11,722 bases of DNA from an uncultured Ruminococcus sp. GTDB taxonomy: Bacteria; Bacillota; Clostridia; Oscillospirales; CAG-272. The stretch is from positions 1 to 11,722 of the forward strand of contig CADCPG010000012.1 of the NCBI GenBank assembly GCA_902803255.1, read 5' to 3'. A program made the translations under genes and the position numbers. Of this stretch, positions 1-7,741 are shown piece after piece (positions within the stretch are counted from its first letter, which is position 1; every line of letters starts with the position of its first letter). The notes beneath the pieces were generated by a model that ran no database searches, was not told the DNA's origin, and worked only from the letters and a program-made list of their open reading frames with translations.

Positions 1-1
1 C

Positions 2-649
2 AAGAGAGCCGAGACATCGGGGACGAAGCGCACCTTCGGAGAGGAGCTGCTGTTCGCCTTCCACCTGATCTTCCACCCGTTCGACGGTTACTGGGACCTC
101 AAGCACGAGAAGCGCGGATCGGTAAGAGCGGCGCTGGTCTATCTGGCGCTCGCCATCCTCGCCGTCTTCTACCAGGAGATCGGTTCGGGCTATCTGGTCA
201 ATCCCCAGGGCAACTATTCGGGATTTGCCTGGAGCGCGATGGGCGTTATCGTGCCCTTCCTGCTCTGGGTAGTCGGCAACTGGTGCCTCACGACGCTGTT
301 CGACGGTGAAGGGAACTTCAAGGACATCTTCGTGGCGACCGCCTACGCGCTGGTCCCGATCCCGCTGGCTCTCATCCCCACGACGCTCTTCTCGAACATC
401 GCGCTCAAACAGGAGCTCGACATAATCTCGTTCATCAACACCGTCGCTCTGATCTGGGCGTTCCTCCTGATCTTCGTCGGAATGATGGTTACGCACGATT
501 ATACAATAGGAAAGAACTTTATCACAACGATCGGCACGATCGTCGCAATGGCTTTCATTATGTTCGTCGCGATACTCTTCACGACCCTCGTCGGAAAGAT
601 CGTGAGCTTCATCACGAACATATTCGTCGAGATCAACTACCGACTGTAA
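2..649 (+). CDS. YIP1-family integral membrane protein, 3' part (5' end outside window)
   Basis: The reading frame is open from base 2 to the stop at 647-649, giving 215 residues with no start in sight, so the gene is cut by the window edge. An internal ATG at 239 would give 136 residues, but the frame upstream of it is clearly coding (hydrophobic and aromatic pattern, no stops), so that ATG is not the start. Five hydrophobic segments are visible at about residues 43-60, 78-97, 109-130, 143-163 and 172-200, as expected for the Yip1 fold. The stretch VGNWCLTTLFDGEG (91-104), followed by KDIFVATAYALVP, is what I recall of the YIP1 proteins encoded next to DUF5696 genes, where the YIP1 part often follows an extracellular NHL or beta-propeller region. 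That missing N-terminal region is inferred, not seen. The gene is 18 bases from the DUF5696 gene and surely cotranscribed. Its function is unknown; it may be a membrane partner of the transporter. Confidence 0.82.
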   Translation, partial: KRAETSGTKRTFGEELLFAFHLIFHPFDGYWDLKHEKRGSVRAALVYLALAILAVFYQEIGSGYLVNPQGNYSGFAWSAMGVIVPFLLWVVGNWCLTTLFDGEGNFKDIFVATAYALVPIPLALIPTTLFSNIALKQELDIISFINTVALIWAFLLIFVGMMVTHDYTIGKNFITTIGTIVAMAFIMFVAILFTTLVGKIVSFITNIFVEINYRL

Positions 650-667
650 AGCGAGAAGGAGAATGAT

Positions 668-3600
668 ATGAAAAAAGTATTTATATACGCTCTGACCGTT
701 CTTCTGCTCGTCAGTATGCTGGCTGTCGACGCCGGAGCGTACGCGGTCGACCTCATATTCGAAGTCGATTCACAGACCAAAAAGCCCACCGACGAGATCG
801 ACTACGAAGCGACCGTAGCCCAGTACCTCTCGCTCGAATTCGCCACCGCCGAGGAAAAACTCGAGACGATGGAGATGATGATGGAGAAGGACGGCTACCA
901 GCTGTGGGTAGACGAACTCACCGGCGAGGTCGCCACCAAAGACCTGGCCTCGGGTCAGATCCTCTTCTCGAACCCCTACGACATAGGAGCCGCGTACCCC
1001 GCAAAGAAGGGCCCGTCGGATTCGACCAAGAAGAAGATCATGTCCCAGGTCATGATCCGTTACGTTGACAACGACACCGAAAAGGAATTCTATTCCTTCG
1101 AAGAGTCGGCTATGCGCGGACAGATCAAGATCAAGAACATCAAGAACGGTATAAGAGTCGAGTACAGCATCGGACGCGAGGAGACCAGAATGCTGGTCCC
1201 GAAGGTCATCGAGAGGGAAAGATTCGAGACCGTCATACTCGATTCCTTCGCGGCCGAGATCAACGAGATCTCCGCCGAGTCCGGACTCGTCCAGATCGAA
1301 TGGAGAGACTACAACCAGCTCACAAAGCGCACCCAGGCGATCTACGATTCGGGCAACTCGCTCTGGTTCAACTTCAACCAGCTGCGCGCCTACTATCTGC
1401 TGAAGGCGGCAGACAACTGCGCCACAGCACGTGAAAAAGCTTCTCTGTACGCCGCTTATCCGATCTGCAAGAAGATGGACGTCTACGTGTTCGCCACCGA
1501 CTCCACCAACACAGAGACGATGAGGATAGAGAACTACATCAAGACCTATGTCCCGACATACACCTACGAGCAGCTCGAATACGATCACAACATAACCGAG
1601 TACGAAGGCTCCGACAAGAACCCCGCGCTCTTCAAGATGGCCCTCGAGTATTCGCTCGACAAATGGGGCATGACCGTCAGACTTCCCGTCAACGGCCTGC
1701 GTTTCGATGAATCGCTCTATCAGCTGGTCTACATCAGCGTCCTGCCTTACATGGGCGCCGGAGGCAACTACCTCCTCGGCAAGAGCGACGAGAAATTCAC
1801 CGGATTCAACTTCTTCCCCGACGGATCGGGCACTCTCTTCCGCCACGAAGACCTTGCGACCGGCAACACCACGACCATCAACGCAAAAGTCTACGGCATG
1901 GACTTCGCGTACAACAACATCACCGGTTCACACACCGAAGTCGTACGCTACCCCGTATTCGGTATAGTTTCAAACTATCACGATATCCGCACGCAGACCG
2001 AAAAGCAGCTCGTCACCGAGGAGATGAGGGATCCGACCACCGGAGAGCTCATAGCCGAGGCCGAGTATGAGGATGTCGAGACCGAATATACCTACAACGA
2101 GGACCGCGGTTTCGTCGCGGTGATCGAGGAAGGCGACGCCCTGGCCGAGCTTTCCACCTACCACGCAGGTTCGCTCAGCAAGTACAACACGATCAACATG
2201 CTGTTCTACCCGCGTCCCAAAGACTCTTACAACCTGGCAAACGCCATTTCGGTCGGCGCCAACGCGACCTGGACCGTCGTAAGCTCCAGAAAGTACGTCG
2301 GCAACTACAAGATCAGATACATAATGCTGACCGACGACACCATCGCCAGGGAGAAGGGAATAGAGAAATACTACTCCCCGACCTGGATGGGCATGGCGAG
2401 CGCCTACCGCGACTACCTGTATTCCACCGGAGACCTTTCCGCCCTCGAGCAGAAGGATATCAAGGAAGATATCCCGGCCTACATCGAGACCTTCGGTACC
2501 ATCGAGACACAGGAAAAGATCATGTCACTCCCCGTGGATGTCATGACTCCCCTGTCGTCCTTCGAGGATATCAAGACGATGTACGACGAGCTCTCCGCGG
2601 CGGGTGTCGGCAACATCAAGTTCAAACTCACCGGCTACGCCAACGGAGGCATGTTCGCCTCGATCCCGTACAACCTCAAATGGGAAAAGGCCGTAGGCGG
2701 GAAGAAGGGCTATACCGACCTCGTCAACTACGCAAATGAAAAGGGATTCCAGGTATTCCCCGACTTCGACTTCGCGTATGTAAGATCGAGCACCAATACG
2801 ATGTTCGACGGTCTGCGTCTGAAGCAGCACATCGTTAAGTCGATCAACAACACATATATGTCGAGAAGATACTACAGCGCGACGCGTCAGACGATGTTCG
2901 GACGCTACGAGCTCGCCGTATCGTCGGCATATTACGCTCACTTCTACGAGAAACTCTCCGAGAATCTCAGCAAGTACTACGAAGACGGAGTGAGGTCCAC
3001 GATCTCGGTCGGGACCCTCGGCACCGCCCTCAACTCGGACTTCGACGAGGACGAGCCCTACAACCGCGAAGACTCCAAGGCCTCGACGATCGAGGCTGTG
3101 GCGGCCCTCAGCGAGAAGTTCGACGACGTCATGACGGAAGGCGCCAACGCCTACACATGGAAGTACGTCGACTACATCGTCAACACTCCTCTCGATTCGA
3201 GCCGCTATACCAGATCGAGCGCCTCGGTGCCCTTCATAGGCGTCGTGCTCCACGGCAGCAAACAGTTTGCCGGCACCCCGCTGAACATGGAAGGCAACAT
3301 AGGCTACAGCCTGCTGAAGGCCATCGAGAACGGTTCCGGCGTTTACTTCGTGCTCTGCTATCAGAATTACGCGAAACTCAAAGAGAACATGATACTGAGC
3401 CAGTACTACTCGGTCAGATACGACATCCTCAAGGACGATATCGTAAGATATTACAAGCTCGTAAACGACCTGACGAAGGATCTGCAGCTCACACTCATCT
3501 CCTCTCATGAATTTCTTATCGGCGAACGCATCCCCGACGCGGACGAGATAGAGGCCGACAAGGAAGCCGCCGCCAGGGCGCTCGCCGAAGAGCTTGCCGC

Positions 3601-6600
3601 CGCTGCCGAGGCCGAGGAGAAGGCGAGGATCGCCAGCCTCCTCAACGGACGCGTATACGCATCCGACAACTCCGACAACTACCTCACCCAGGTCAAGGGC
3701 TTCTACGAGCAGGCCATCGCCAATGACGTCGGTGCTTGCTCTGTGGCTGTGAACGGAAACGTCACGGTCACCAAGGGCATGAAGACGCTCGTCAACGAGG
3801 TCATCGCCGCCAACGAAGTGAAGGCCGATGCCCAGAAGAAGAACGACGAAAAGCTTCACGAGAAGGAATTCAGAGCCGCCATCCTCGAAGCCTGGACCGA
3901 GATCTACAATCCGTTCAGCAAGTTCATGACGAGCTCGGCAAACGGCATCTACGCCGGACTTCTGAACACTCTCGAACGTTCCGAGACCACTCTTGCCAAC
4001 AACAGGGCGACTCTCGAGACCAGAAAGACCAACTACGAGACCGCTAAGGAAAAGGCGTACAACGACGGTATTGCCGAGATTGCCAAACTGCTCGAGGCCT
4101 ACAAGGCTTCTCCGACAGACGAGAATCTCACCGCGCTGACCACCGTTTCCGGCAATGTCGCCGACGCCGAGAGGTACGTGGCTCTCACCGGTGAGATCAA
4201 AGAGGCCGACGCCGCTCTCGCGGCGTTCAAGACCGCATATCTCACGAGTGAAGAGTACACTACGCTGAATGCGGCGAAGAAAGCCGCCGACGAGGCCTAC
4301 AAGGCCGCGCAGGCAGCCGACAGCGCAAAGACCAAGGCATATGAGACCACCGCCGCCGTGACCGACGGCAAGACCGAGGCCGAGGTCGCCGAAGCGCAGG
4401 CGTACGTAGCCGCCAAGAAGGCTCTGACCGACGCACAGGCCGAACTCAAGACCCGCACGACCGTCGTGAAGACGATGCTTACGAGCTCGACCAAGGCTCT
4501 CGCCGACCTGTCCGAGGGCAGCGACGAATACGTTGAACTCCAGAAGCTCATCGCCGAGGCAACGGTCGAGAGCGAAGCCCTCGCCGACCCCGCTAACACC
4601 ACCAACCCCTACACGGCAGCCGTGATCAGCGCGCAGGCGGCTCTTGACGCCTTCACGCCCGATTCCGCTTCCGCCAAGGCCGCCGCGGATGCCGCCGACA
4701 AGGCCCTCAAGGACTATGTCGCGAACTACGCGGAGACATACACGACATCGCACGCTTACGTTGCCGCCGAAAACAGCAGGAACGCGAAGCAGGCGGAGCT
4801 TGAAAATCTCGAAGCGAAATTCAGATCTCTCTCGCCGCTCGAAGGACTGGTCAAGGCCTTCTCCGACGCCTACGAGAAGAGACTCGACCTCCAGATGCAG
4901 CGCTCCGCTCTCGAGACCGGATACTACGCGACAGCCGAGTACAAGCGTCTGAAGAACGAGGCCGACGCCGCGACTCTCGCGCTTGACGAGGTCACCGCGA
5001 AGCTAACGGCCGCCAAGGAGACCGACAGCGACTATCTGAGGCTCACGAAGACGCTCGAAGAGAAGCAGAAGGCTCTTGAAGTCTTTACTCTCGAATACCA
5101 GAATTCGGCTGCTTACGAGGTCCTGAAGGGTGAAGTCGACAAGTATCAGGCCGAGCTCGACGAACTCTCCGTCTCCTATGAGAGCAGCGAAGACTACAAG
5201 AAACTCAAGGCTGCGTTCGACGCTGCCGAGGCCGACTACGAAGCCAAGAGCGCCGATATTCTCGGCGCGGCCGAAGGAAAGTCCTTCACTCTCACCGACG
5301 CCTACAGGACTTCGCTGAAATCCTCGATGGAAAAGTACGCGGAAGCCAAGGCTGCCCTTGAGATCTACGTGGATGCCGCGACCCTCGAGATCACCGAATC
5401 CGATGATTACAAGAAAGCGGCTTCCGAACTCGAGAAGGCGCAGAAGGCCGAGCAGGCGTTCATCGACAACTTCCAGGCTGAACTCGACGCCGCTGCCGAC
5501 GCATCCAGAAGTGAAGAGAAGCCCGAAGAGACCACCGGCGGAAAATACGCTATCGCGCTTGACGAGTACAAGACCGCCCAGAAGTATCTCGATTTCTTCG
5601 AAGGCAAGACATCGGTGCCGGCTTCGGTCAAAGATGCCGTCGTGTTCTCCGAAAAGATCAAGACGAACAGCGAATACGTCGCCGCCAACAGCGCGAAGAC
5701 CAAAGCTGCCGACGCCCTTCTGAACTACACCGTAAGCTACACATCGGGCGTTAAGGCCACGAGTTCGTCGTCGATCACCGACGCCGGCATCAAGGAAGCC
5801 AACGCCAAGTACGCCGAGCTCACCGCGGCATACAACGCCGCCAACGACGAACTCAACGCGGCCACGGCCGACATGAGGGCGTTCAGCCCCGCGCTGTTCT
5901 CCTCGCTCAACACCTACTACACCTCGGTCACGACCGTCAGAAACGCCGAGCTCACAGTCGAAAACAACTCAAAGATCCTCGACGTCAGCAACTACAAGGC
6001 CAAATACGAGAACGACAACAAGACCTTCTCTGTGGTGGCCGAGGAGTTCAACGCGGCCACCGAGGCCTCCAAGACTGCCGATACCGAGTTCACGGCGGCG
6101 GCTTCGGAACTGACCAAAGCCACAAAGACTACGAACGACAGCATCAAGAACGTAAAGAACCAGATCTCCAGGATCACCACAACGATCATTCCGAGACTCA
6201 ACTACTACGTATCTTCGATGAAACAGACGCTTTCCGACTCCAACTACGCTCTTGAGCAGATGAGCAAGAGCCCGGATTACTCCGACGCTCTCAAGGCCGA
6301 CCTTCTCGAGACCAACAAGAAAGTCGTCGCCGTCGAAGCCGAAGTCAGAAAGTACTCCGACGAGACCGTCAAATCCGCGAAACACGCGCTTGAGACCGCT
6401 TCCGCAATCGTAGCGACCGACATCGAAGTCGCCGACCCGTACAACCCCGACAGCACCGTCCCGGTTCCCGGAGACGATCCCGAGGGTGAGGAAGGCGAGG
6501 CAGACGAAGGCTACGAGTACACCAAGTACACCGACGACAGCGGCAACATCGTGGCAGTCGGATATGCGAACGGCGTATCATTCATCATCAACTACAACTT

Positions 6601-6715
6601 CTTCGACGTGACCGTCGTCCGCGGTGAAAAGACATACACGATCCCCGCATGCGGCGGTATCAGGATCAACGCTGACGGGACCGAGATCTCGTTCAACGCT
6701 GCCGACATCAAGTAA
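668..6715 (+). CDS. Giant secreted DUF5696-domain protein with a ~985-residue coiled-coil insertion
   Basis: This encodes 2015 residues in one unbroken frame. The ATG at 668 is chosen because AAGGAG (656-661) sits 6 bases upstream and the product begins with a signal peptide: KK, a hydrophobic core at about 4-20, and a likely signal peptidase I site after AYA (26). No lipobox Cys and no C-terminal membrane or LPXTG anchor is seen. Residues 27-600 look mostly beta, perhaps mutarotase-like (inferred). Residues about 600-955 resemble a TIM-barrel-like core, with landmarks PAYIETFG (603-610), LTGYANGG (654-661), FPDFDF (697-702), MTEGANAYTWKYVD (from 822) and IENGSGVYFVLCYQN (from 886). The C-terminal 67 residues (1949-2015; DSGNIVAVGYANG, FIINYN, YTIPACGGI) look like the small beta domain that normally closes DUF5696 proteins. 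In between lies a huge helical insertion, listed separately. Family members I know are roughly 700-1100 residues, so this one is about twice the usual size. Gene order points to extracellular carbohydrate handling with the two permeases; hydrolase activity is not proven. Confidence 0.85.
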   Translation: MKKVFIYALTVLLLVSMLAVDAGAYAVDLIFEVDSQTKKPTDEIDYEATVAQYLSLEFATAEEKLETMEMMMEKDGYQLWVDELTGEVATKDLASGQILFSNPYDIGAAYPAKKGPSDSTKKKIMSQVMIRYVDNDTEKEFYSFEESAMRGQIKIKNIKNGIRVEYSIGREETRMLVPKVIERERFETVILDSFAAEINEISAESGLVQIEWRDYNQLTKRTQAIYDSGNSLWFNFNQLRAYYLLKAADNCATAREKASLYAAYPICKKMDVYVFATDSTNTETMRIENYIKTYVPTYTYEQLEYDHNITEYEGSDKNPALFKMALEYSLDKWGMTVRLPVNGLRFDESLYQLVYISVLPYMGAGGNYLLGKSDEKFTGFNFFPDGSGTLFRHEDLATGNTTTINAKVYGMDFAYNNITGSHTEVVRYPVFGIVSNYHDIRTQTEKQLVTEEMRDPTTGELIAEAEYEDVETEYTYNEDRGFVAVIEEGDALAELSTYHAGSLSKYNTINMLFYPRPKDSYNLANAISVGANATWTVVSSRKYVGNYKIRYIMLTDDTIAREKGIEKYYSPTWMGMASAYRDYLYSTGDLSALEQKDIKEDIPAYIETFGTIETQEKIMSLPVDVMTPLSSFEDIKTMYDELSAAGVGNIKFKLTGYANGGMFASIPYNLKWEKAVGGKKGYTDLVNYANEKGFQVFPDFDFAYVRSSTNTMFDGLRLKQHIVKSINNTYMSRRYYSATRQTMFGRYELAVSSAYYAHFYEKLSENLSKYYEDGVRSTISVGTLGTALNSDFDEDEPYNREDSKASTIEAVAALSEKFDDVMTEGANAYTWKYVDYIVNTPLDSSRYTRSSASVPFIGVVLHGSKQFAGTPLNMEGNIGYSLLKAIENGSGVYFVLCYQNYAKLKENMILSQYYSVRYDILKDDIVRYYKLVNDLTKDLQLTLISSHEFLIGERIPDADEIEADKEAAARALAEELAAAAEAEEKARIASLLNGRVYASDNSDNYLTQVKGFYEQAIANDVGACSVAVNGNVTVTKGMKTLVNEVIAANEVKADAQKKNDEKLHEKEFRAAILEAWTEIYNPFSKFMTSSANGIYAGLLNTLERSETTLANNRATLETRKTNYETAKEKAYNDGIAEIAKLLEAYKASPTDENLTALTTVSGNVADAERYVALTGEIKEADAALAAFKTAYLTSEEYTTLNAAKKAADEAYKAAQAADSAKTKAYETTAAVTDGKTEAEVAEAQAYVAAKKALTDAQAELKTRTTVVKTMLTSSTKALADLSEGSDEYVELQKLIAEATVESEALADPANTTNPYTAAVISAQAALDAFTPDSASAKAAADAADKALKDYVANYAETYTTSHAYVAAENSRNAKQAELENLEAKFRSLSPLEGLVKAFSDAYEKRLDLQMQRSALETGYYATAEYKRLKNEADAATLALDEVTAKLTAAKETDSDYLRLTKTLEEKQKALEVFTLEYQNSAAYEVLKGEVDKYQAELDELSVSYESSEDYKKLKAAFDAAEADYEAKSADILGAAEGKSFTLTDAYRTSLKSSMEKYAEAKAALEIYVDAATLEITESDDYKKAASELEKAQKAEQAFIDNFQAELDAAADASRSEEKPEETTGGKYAIALDEYKTAQKYLDFFEGKTSVPASVKDAVVFSEKIKTNSEYVAANSAKTKAADALLNYTVSYTSGVKATSSSSITDAGIKEANAKYAELTAAYNAANDELNAATADMRAFSPALFSSLNTYYTSVTTVRNAELTVENNSKILDVSNYKAKYENDNKTFSVVAEEFNAATEASKTADTEFTAAASELTKATKTTNDSIKNVKNQISRITTTIIPRLNYYVSSMKQTLSDSNYALEQMSKSPDYSDALKADLLETNKKVVAVEAEVRKYSDETVKSAKHALETASAIVATDIEVADPYNPDSTVPVPGDDPEGEEGEADEGYEYTKYTDDSGNIVAVGYANGVSFIINYNFFDVTVVRGEKTYTIPACGGIRINADGTEISFNAADIK
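3554..6511 (+). other. Coiled-coil/helical insertion inside the DUF5696 protein (residues ~963-1948)
   Basis: Starting just after GERIPDADEIE (952-962), the protein turns into Ala/Glu/Lys/Asp/Thr-rich helix with heptad-like spacing of Ala, Leu and Tyr. It ends in a Pro/acidic linker (about 1921-1948; VPVPGDDPEGEEGEADEG) before the C-terminal beta domain resumes. From about residue 1030 to 1990 I see no Cys, and Trp is almost absent. A short region near 990-1040 (NGRVYASDNSDNYL, VNGNVTVTKG) looks less helical. Because both ends join parts of the core, the insertion probably folds back on itself as an antiparallel stalk. That architecture is inferred from composition and placement only. Confidence 0.75.
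4166..5700 (+). repeat. Degenerate helical repeat with S-x-[DE]-Y motif inside the coiled coil
   Basis: A short motif, usually S/T-x-E/D-Y followed by a helix of the form xxLxxxxxxAxxxL, recurs with its Tyr at residues 1170 (AERY), 1197 (SEEY), 1288 (SDEY), 1364 (SHAY), 1425 (TAEY), 1456 (DSDY), 1483 (SAAY), 1510 (SEDY), 1581 (SDDY) and 1670 (NSEY). Three of the intervals are exactly 27 residues (1170-1197, 1456-1483, 1483-1510) and one is 31; the others are longer. Copies are too diverged at DNA level to be a recent tandem duplication. The motif probably marks helix N-caps after turns in a chain of helical hairpins (inference). Confidence 0.6.
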
Positions 6716-6730
6716 AAGGAGGAGAGACGC

Positions 6731-7720
6731 ATGACAAACGATCTGCAGCTCAACAAAACTGTAAGCGTGCCAAAGGCCGTCAAGCCCAAGAAAAAGCGCA
6801 GAGCGGCTTCTCTTGACAAGCGCAAAGCACGTGCCGGTTGGTTTTTCGTCCTGCCGTTCATAATCGGATTTGTCGCGGTCTACATCCCGATCATATTCGA
6901 TTCGATCAGATACTCCTTCAGCCGGATCAAGATCATACCCGGAGAAGGGTTCACGATCACCAACGTAGGCTGGGAAAACTACCGCCAGGCGCTCTTCGTC
7001 AACCCCGACTTTGTAAAGACGCTCCTCTCCGGCCTTCAGCAGCTCGCGTTCGACATCCCCGCAATTCTTCTTTTCTCGCTCTTCATGGCCGTTCTTCTCA
7101 ACCAGAAGATGGTCGGCCGTGCGGTGTTCCGCGCCATATTCTTCATTCCCGTCATCCTGGCTACAGGTATCATGGAATCGATAGAAGCGCAGAACGTTCT
7201 GGGTGATTATTTAGACGACCCTGACGGCATCGCAGACGGTTCGGGACAGTCGGTGGCGTCCGATATTGTATCGGCGATCGACATCGAGGTCCTGTTCGCG
7301 AACATGAGGGTAGGTACCGAGATAGTCGAATACGTCGTACGGGCCATCAACAACATTTTCAACATAGTGAACCGTTCGGGCGTTCAGATGCTGATATTCC
7401 TCGCGGGACTTCAGTCGATCTCCCCGGCGATCTACGAATCGTGCCAGATAGACGGAGCGACCGGATGGGAGACATTCTGGAAGATCACCTTCCCGATGAT
7501 CAGCCCGATGATCCTGGTTAACGGAATCTACACGGTCATCGACTCGTTCACGACTGATTCCAACACGGTCATGAAGTTCATCGCCAACGAGTATACCAAG
7601 TCTTCCGGACAGGAAGTCAGTTCGGCGATGGCATGGATGTACTTCATGATAGTCATCGTGGCGATAGCTCTGATAGCGGCGATCCTTTCGGCGTTCGTCT
7701 TCTATCAGAGAAGAGACTGA
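6731..7720 (+). CDS. Sugar ABC transporter permease, MalF/UgpA/LplB type
   Basis: This encodes 329 residues. The start is fixed by a perfect AAGGAGG (6716-6722), directly after the stop of the DUF5696 gene and 8 bases before the ATG. A Lys/Arg-rich cytoplasmic N-terminus (15-34) precedes the first membrane helix (about 36-58). The inner-membrane transport motif (EAA loop) that contacts the ATPase is at 235-255: YESCQIDGATGW, then KITFP. This places it in the MalF-like subunit family of carbohydrate uptake transporters (CUT1). After RAIFFIPVILATG (134-147) comes a long polar stretch (about 150-220, LDDPDGIADGSGQ and so on), longer than the usual extracytoplasmic loop. No ATPase gene is nearby; CUT1 systems of Bacillota often share an MsmX/MsmK-type ATPase encoded elsewhere (known for the family, inferred here). 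The substrate cannot be read from the sequence. Confidence 0.93.
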   Translation: MTNDLQLNKTVSVPKAVKPKKKRRAASLDKRKARAGWFFVLPFIIGFVAVYIPIIFDSIRYSFSRIKIIPGEGFTITNVGWENYRQALFVNPDFVKTLLSGLQQLAFDIPAILLFSLFMAVLLNQKMVGRAVFRAIFFIPVILATGIMESIEAQNVLGDYLDDPDGIADGSGQSVASDIVSAIDIEVLFANMRVGTEIVEYVVRAINNIFNIVNRSGVQMLIFLAGLQSISPAIYESCQIDGATGWETFWKITFPMISPMILVNGIYTVIDSFTTDSNTVMKFIANEYTKSSGQEVSSAMAWMYFMIVIVAIALIAAILSAFVFYQRRD

Positions 7721-7741
7721 TGAAAGGAGGAAGAAACAGAA

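Noticed and set aside
239..649. YIP1 gene starting at the ATG at 239
   Set aside because: The same frame is open and clearly coding upstream to base 2, including the first membrane segment, so 239 is an internal Met.
770..1846. 358-codon open frame on the minus strand
   Set aside because: It is a shadow of the DUF5696 gene of the same kind; there is no domain and no ribosome binding site that I can see.
2525..4753. 742-codon open frame on the minus strand
   Set aside because: It lies wholly antisense to the DUF5696 gene. The strong preference for C/G at third codon positions removes stops on the other strand. Its Gly/Val/Leu/Arg-rich translation has no recognisable domain.
3554..6511. Insertion as a mobile element or frameshifted gene fusion
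   Set aside because: The frame is continuous, the codon use resembles the flanks, and no terminal inverted repeats or target duplications are evident at the edges.
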